This document shows, one piece after another, positions 59,961 to 64,000 of a stretch of DNA of 64,000 bases. The translations under genes and the position numbers were made by a program. The notes under the pieces are model-generated. The model ran no database searches. It was not told the origin of the DNA and saw only the letters and a program-made list of their open reading frames with translations. The stretch is from Erwinia sp. OLFS4 (GTDB lineage Bacteria > Pseudomonadota > Gammaproteobacteria > Enterobacterales > Enterobacteriaceae): the NCBI RefSeq assembly GCF_002752165.1, contig NZ_MOMB01000045.1:62001-126000 (forward strand), written 5' to 3'. Each line of letters starts with the position of its first letter. Within the stretch, counting starts at the first letter, position 1.

Positions 59961-60427
59961 TTTTTAATTACCATCGTGATGTGGTTATTCTGGTCATAAC
60001 TTATTGACTGGAGGGGTAATAATTTTATTGCCCTTTTATTTTTTCGTGATTATGGTGTTATTTGTTTTTAATTCATTATTTTTGTCTTTTTCTCTCAGTA
60101 AAATGCCATAAAACCAACCTCTGTGCCCTGTTTTCGACCCCGCAATGCTGCTTTTCGCCGCCCGGCCAGTCTGTTGATGATAAACTTGCCTTTTAAGGTA
60201 AATTTTTCAGCTTTTAAGGCTGAATTTCAGGGCAATCAAACGCTAAAGCTCTCCAGTGACACAAAAATATAAAAAAATTACCTTTCAGGGTGGACAAGTA
60301 CGAGGACGATCCGTAGAATGCGCGCAATTTGCCAAAAATTGACCAGTCAGGCGGTTTTTGCATTGATTAGCCCCTGCCTATGAATTAATATGCAAATATA
60401 TTGACTTTTTATTCCCTGGAGGACGTT
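59961..60427 (+). promoter_or_regulatory. carAB control region
   Basis: About 470 AT-rich bases without a gene separate dapB from carA, matching the long carAB regulatory region of E. coli with pyrimidine- and purine-responsive P1 and arginine-responsive P2. A tandem imperfect 21/20-base repeat beginning CTTTTAAGG lies at 60190-60230. I cannot place PurR or IHF sites confidently. Confidence 0.6.
60379..60417 (+). promoter_or_regulatory. Pair of ARG boxes upstream of carA
   Basis: Two 18-base ArgR half-operators, 60379-60396 (core TGAATTAATATGCA) and 60400-60417 (core TGACTTTTTATTCC), are separated by 3 bases, the standard ARG-box spacing. They end just before the carA ribosome-binding site GGAGGA. 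Confidence 0.82.
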
Positions 60428-61576
60428 TTGATTAAGTCAGCGCTATTGGTTCTGGAAGACGGAACCCAATTCCACGGCCAGGCCATAGGAGCAGCGGGGT
60501 CGGCAGTGGGGGAAGTCGTTTTCAACACCTCAATGACCGGTTATCAAGAAATCCTCACTGATCCTTCCTATTCCCGCCAGATTGTCACTCTCACTTATCC
60601 CCATATTGGTAACGTCGGCACCAACGCCGCAGATGAAGAATCCTCTCAGGTACATGCACAAGGACTGGTCATCCGCGACCTTCCACTGATTGCCAGTAAT
60701 TTTCGCAATGAAGAAAATCTTTCTGATTACCTCAAACGCCATAATATTGTTGCTATCGCCGGGATTGATACCCGCAAACTGACGCGTTTGCTGCGTGAAA
60801 AAGGGGCGCAGAATGGCTGCATTATTGCCGGCGACAATCTGGATAGTGCCCTGGCCTTGCAGAAAGCGCAGGCATTCCCTGGTCTGAAAGGAATGGATCT
60901 GGCAAAAGAGGTTACGGTAAGCAGCGCCTACAGCTGGCAGCAGGGAAGCTGGAGTCTGGACAACGGGTTGCCGTCAGCGCGTGCGGCTGCAACGTTGCCT
61001 TTCCACGTAGTTGCCTATGATTATGGGGCCAAGCGAAATATTTTACGTATGCTGGTCGACCGTGGTTGTCGCCTGACGGTAGTACCGGCGCAGACCCCGG
61101 CTGAAGAGGTGCTGCAAATGCAACCGGATGGCATATTCCTTTCCAACGGCCCTGGCGATCCGGAACCCTGCGACTATGCGATTGCCGCCATTAAAACCTT
61201 TTTGACAACGGAAATCCCGCTATTTGGCATCTGCCTTGGCCATCAGCTGCTGGCATTAGCCAGCGGTGCACGGACGGTGAAAATGAAACTTGGTCATCAT
61301 GGGGGCAACCATCCGGTCAAAGATCTCGATAATAATACCGTGATGATCACCGCACAAAACCATGGCTTTGCCGTTGATGAACAAGGGCTGCCGGCTAACC
61401 TGCGCATCACGCATCGTTCCCTGTTTGATCATACGGTGCAGGGTATTCATCGCACGGATAAACCTGCATTCAGCTTTCAGGGACATCCGGAAGCCAGTCC
61501 CGGGCCGCATGATGCTGCTCCGCTGTTCGACCATTTTATTGCGCTGATTGAAGTTTACCGTTCTCACGCCCGTTAA
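60428..61576 (+). CDS. carA: Carbamoyl-phosphate synthase small subunit
   Basis: CarA is the glutaminase subunit supplying ammonia to CarB. The 382-residue product starts at TTG with GGAGGA five bases upstream, as in E. coli, giving [17 protein letters not shown]. The class I amidotransferase triad is visible: cysteine in [12 protein letters not shown], and histidine and glutamate in [13 protein letters not shown]. It is the first gene of carAB under ARG boxes. Confidence 0.98.
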   Translation: MIKSALLVLEDGTQFHGQAIGAAGSAVGEVVFNTSMTGYQEILTDPSYSRQIVTLTYPHIGNVGTNAADEESSQVHAQGLVIRDLPLIASNFRNEENLSDYLKRHNIVAIAGIDTRKLTRLLREKGAQNGCIIAGDNLDSALALQKAQAFPGLKGMDLAKEVTVSSAYSWQQGSWSLDNGLPSARAAATLPFHVVAYDYGAKRNILRMLVDRGCRLTVVPAQTPAEEVLQMQPDGIFLSNGPGDPEPCDYAIAAIKTFLTTEIPLFGICLGHQLLALASGARTVKMKLGHHGGNHPVKDLDNNTVMITAQNHGFAVDEQGLPANLRITHRSLFDHTVQGIHRTDKPAFSFQGHPEASPGPHDAAPLFDHFIALIEVYRSHAR

Positions 61577-61590
61577 CCAGGAGCTAATAA

Positions 61591-64000
61591 ATGCCAAAAC
61601 GCACTGACATAAAATCCATCCTGATCCTGGGTGCGGGGCCGATTGTTATCGGTCAGGCCTGTGAATTTGACTATTCCGGCGCACAGGCTTGTAAAGCGTT
61701 ACGCGAAGAAGGTTACCGCGTGATCCTGGTGAACTCTAACCCCGCCACTATCATGACTGACCCGGAGATGGCGGATGCAACATACATCGAGCCAATCCAC
61801 TGGCAGGTTGTCCGTAAAATTATTGAAAAAGAGCGTCCGGATGCGGTGCTGCCAACCATGGGGGGCCAGACGGCACTCAACTGTGCGCTGGAGCTGGAGC
61901 GCCAGGGGGTGCTGGCGGAGTTTGGCGTTACCATGATTGGGGCTACCGCCGACGCGATTGATAAAGCCGAAGATCGCCAGCGTTTTGATAAAGCAATGAA
62001 AAACATTGGCCTGGGAACGGCACGTTCCGGTATTGCCCATAATATGGAAGAGGCGCTGGCGGTGGCAGAAGACGTCGGCTTTCCCTGTATTATTCGCCCC
62101 TCTTTTACCATGGGTGGAACCGGGGGCGGTATTGCCTATAACCGCGAAGAATTTGAAGAAATTTGCGAACGCGGGCTGGATTTATCGCCAACCAGTGAAC
62201 TGTTGATAGACGAATCACTGATTGGCTGGAAAGAGTACGAAATGGAAGTGGTGCGCGACAAAAATGACAACTGCATTATTGTTTGCTCAATCGAAAACTT
62301 CGACGCGATGGGTATTCATACCGGCGACTCCATTACGGTAGCACCGGCGCAGACCCTGACGGATAAAGAGTATCAGGTAATGCGTAACGCCTCACTGGCG
62401 GTGTTGCGTGAGATCGGTGTTGAAACCGGCGGCTCTAACGTACAGTTTGCGGTGAATCCCCGCGACGGTCGCCTGATTGTTATTGAAATGAACCCGCGCG
62501 TATCACGCTCTTCGGCGCTGGCCTCAAAAGCCACCGGTTTCCCGATTGCCAAGGTGGCGGCGCGCCTTGCGGTGGGTTACACCCTCGATGAGCTGATGAA
62601 TGATATTACCGGCGGTCGCACCCCGGCGTCGTTTGAGCCGTCAATTGATTATGTCGTTACCAAAATCCCGCGTTTTAACTTTGAAAAGTTTGCCGGTGCT
62701 AACGATCGCCTGACAACGCAGATGAAGTCAGTTGGCGAAGTAATGGCTATTGGCCGCACTCTGCAGGAATCAATGCAAAAAGCGTTGCGGGGTCTCGAAG
62801 TAGGGGCGGCGGGCTTTGACCCGAAAGTGGCGCCGGATGATGCCGACGCCGCCACGCGTATCCGCCGCGAGCTGAAAGACGCTGGTGCAGAACGGATCTG
62901 GTATATTGCCGATGCTTTTCGCAGCGGGATGAGCGTCGACGAGGTGTTTGCCCTGACAAACATCGACCGCTGGTTCCTGGTGCAGATTGAAGAACTGATG
63001 CAGCTTGAAGCAAAAGTGGCGCAGCAGGGTATTACCGGCCTTAGCAAGGATTTTCTCTACAGCCTGAAACGCAAAGGTTTTGCCGATGCACGGCTGGCGC
63101 AGCTGGCCGGGGTGGCGGAATCCGAAATTCGCAAACTGCGCGATCAGTATCATCTGCACCCGGTCTATAAACGTGTGGATACCTGCGCGGCAGAGTTCGC
63201 CACCAACACCGCCTATATGTATTCAACCTGGGAGGAAGAGTGTGAAGCCAGTCCGACCCAGGGGCGGGATAAAATTATGGTACTGGGGGGTGGTCCTAAC
63301 CGTATCGGCCAGGGCATAGAGTTTGACTATTGCTGTGTACACGCTGCGCTGGCGCTGCGGGAAGACGGTTTTGAAACCATTATGGTCAACTGCAACCCGG
63401 AGACGGTTTCAACCGACTACGATACCTCAGACCGCCTCTATTTTGAGCCGGTAACCCTGGAAGACGTGCTGGAAATTGTGCGAATTGAACAACCGAAAGG
63501 GGTGATCGTGCAATACGGTGGTCAGACGCCGCTGAAGCTTGCCAGAGCGCTGGAAGCGGCGGGCGTGCCGGTGATCGGTACCAGCCCGGACGCTATTGAT
63601 CGGGCAGAAGATCGCGCGCGCTTTCAGCAGGCGGTAGAACGTCTTGGCCTGAAGCAGCCGGCTAATGCGACGGTTACTACTGTCGAACAGGCAGTAGAGA
63701 AGGCGGTGGCCATTGGTTATCCACTGGTTGTGCGTCCTTCTTATGTTCTCGGTGGCCGCGCGATGGAAATTGTTTATGACGAGATGGATCTTAAGCGTTA
63801 CTTTGCTAATGCGGTGATGGTGTCAAATGACGCGCCGGTCCTGCTGGACCACTTTCTTGACGACGCGGTGGAAGTCGACGTTGATGCGATTTGCGACGGC
63901 GAACGCGTGCTAATCGGCGGCATTATGGAACATATCGAACAGGCCGGCGTGCATTCCGGTGATTCCGCCTGTTCGCTGCCGGCCTATACGCTAAGCGAGC
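61591..64000 (+). CDS. carB: Carbamoyl-phosphate synthase large subunit (3' end outside window)
   Basis: CarB makes carbamoyl phosphate for arginine and pyrimidine synthesis. The frame opens at ATG 61591 ([16 protein letters not shown]), 14 bases after carA, and remains open to the window end, about 803 of the usual 1070-odd residues. The first ATP-grasp half is complete ([35 protein letters not shown]), followed by the oligomerisation domain and the start of the second half ([16 protein letters not shown]). Confidence 0.98.
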   Translation, partial: MPKRTDIKSILILGAGPIVIGQACEFDYSGAQACKALREEGYRVILVNSNPATIMTDPEMADATYIEPIHWQVVRKIIEKERPDAVLPTMGGQTALNCALELERQGVLAEFGVTMIGATADAIDKAEDRQRFDKAMKNIGLGTARSGIAHNMEEALAVAEDVGFPCIIRPSFTMGGTGGGIAYNREEFEEICERGLDLSPTSELLIDESLIGWKEYEMEVVRDKNDNCIIVCSIENFDAMGIHTGDSITVAPAQTLTDKEYQVMRNASLAVLREIGVETGGSNVQFAVNPRDGRLIVIEMNPRVSRSSALASKATGFPIAKVAARLAVGYTLDELMNDITGGRTPASFEPSIDYVVTKIPRFNFEKFAGANDRLTTQMKSVGEVMAIGRTLQESMQKALRGLEVGAAGFDPKVAPDDADAATRIRRELKDAGAERIWYIADAFRSGMSVDEVFALTNIDRWFLVQIEELMQLEAKVAQQGITGLSKDFLYSLKRKGFADARLAQLAGVAESEIRKLRDQYHLHPVYKRVDTCAAEFATNTAYMYSTWEEECEASPTQGRDKIMVLGGGPNRIGQGIEFDYCCVHAALALREDGFETIMVNCNPETVSTDYDTSDRLYFEPVTLEDVLEIVRIEQPKGVIVQYGGQTPLKLARALEAAGVPVIGTSPDAIDRAEDRARFQQAVERLGLKQPANATVTTVEQAVEKAVAIGYPLVVRPSYVLGGRAMEIVYDEMDLKRYFANAVMVSNDAPVLLDHFLDDAVEVDVDAICDGERVLIGGIMEHIEQAGVHSGDSACSLPAYTLSE

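Overview
The window is chromosomal DNA of a gammaproteobacterium of the order Enterobacterales. The gene order follows the E. coli segment from fhuF through the thr operon to carAB: fhuF, yjjZ, leuQPV, rsmC-holD-rimI-yjjG, prfC, osmY, yjjUV, deo, serB-radA-nadR, ettA, slt-trpR, yjjX, gpmB, rob, creA, arcA, lasT, thrLABC, yaaA, talB, mog, dnaKJ, nhaA, rpsT, ribF-ileS-lspA-fkpB-ispH, dapB, carAB. Many E. coli members are missing here (deoA, yjjW/yjjI, creBCD, yaaJ, satP, nhaR, rihC) and several others have been inserted. This suggests a relative outside Escherichia, possibly Erwiniaceae, but the genus cannot be settled from the sequence alone.

Layout: 1-4.0 kb is an accessory block for uptake and cleavage of a nucleoside-like compound (MFS carrier, LacI regulator, nucleoside hydrolase, second MFS carrier). 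4.0-7.2 kb holds a YbaK-type deacylase, the iron gene fhuF with a Fur box, a membrane diguanylate cyclase, and a small membrane protein with its own Fur box. Three tandem tRNA-Leu(CAG) genes lie at 7.2-7.6 kb. 7.7-16.5 kb is translation and replication housekeeping, interrupted by two unknown exported proteins (10.57-11.60 kb). 16.5-19.8 kb is a deo cluster lacking deoA, preceded by two DeoR-like operators. The probable deoR repressor gene lies 9 kb further on, at 28.4-29.2 kb, beside a 2-hydroxyacid dehydrogenase. Between them are a MetE-like zinc methyltransferase with a strong palindrome upstream, ytjB, serB, radA, nadR and ettA.

29.5-45.9 kb carries slt, trpR, yjjX, gpmB, rob, creA, arcA, lasT, the threonine operon with a classical leader/attenuator, yaaA, talB, mog and an MFS carrier. 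46-50.9 kb is dnaKJ, behind a textbook sigma-32 promoter, and nhaA. Where nhaR would be expected there is instead an exported GDA1/CD39-type apyrase (51.25-52.40 kb), the most unusual gene in the window. The right end holds rpsT, the ribF-ileS-lspA-fkpB-ispH cluster, dapB and carAB with paired ARG boxes; carB runs off the end.

Nucleoside metabolism recurs through the window: nucleoside hydrolase, the deo genes and deoR, the dUMP phosphatase YjjG, YjjX and the apyrase are present, while deoA and rihC are absent from their usual sites. No insertion sequence, prophage, CRISPR array or rRNA gene was seen.
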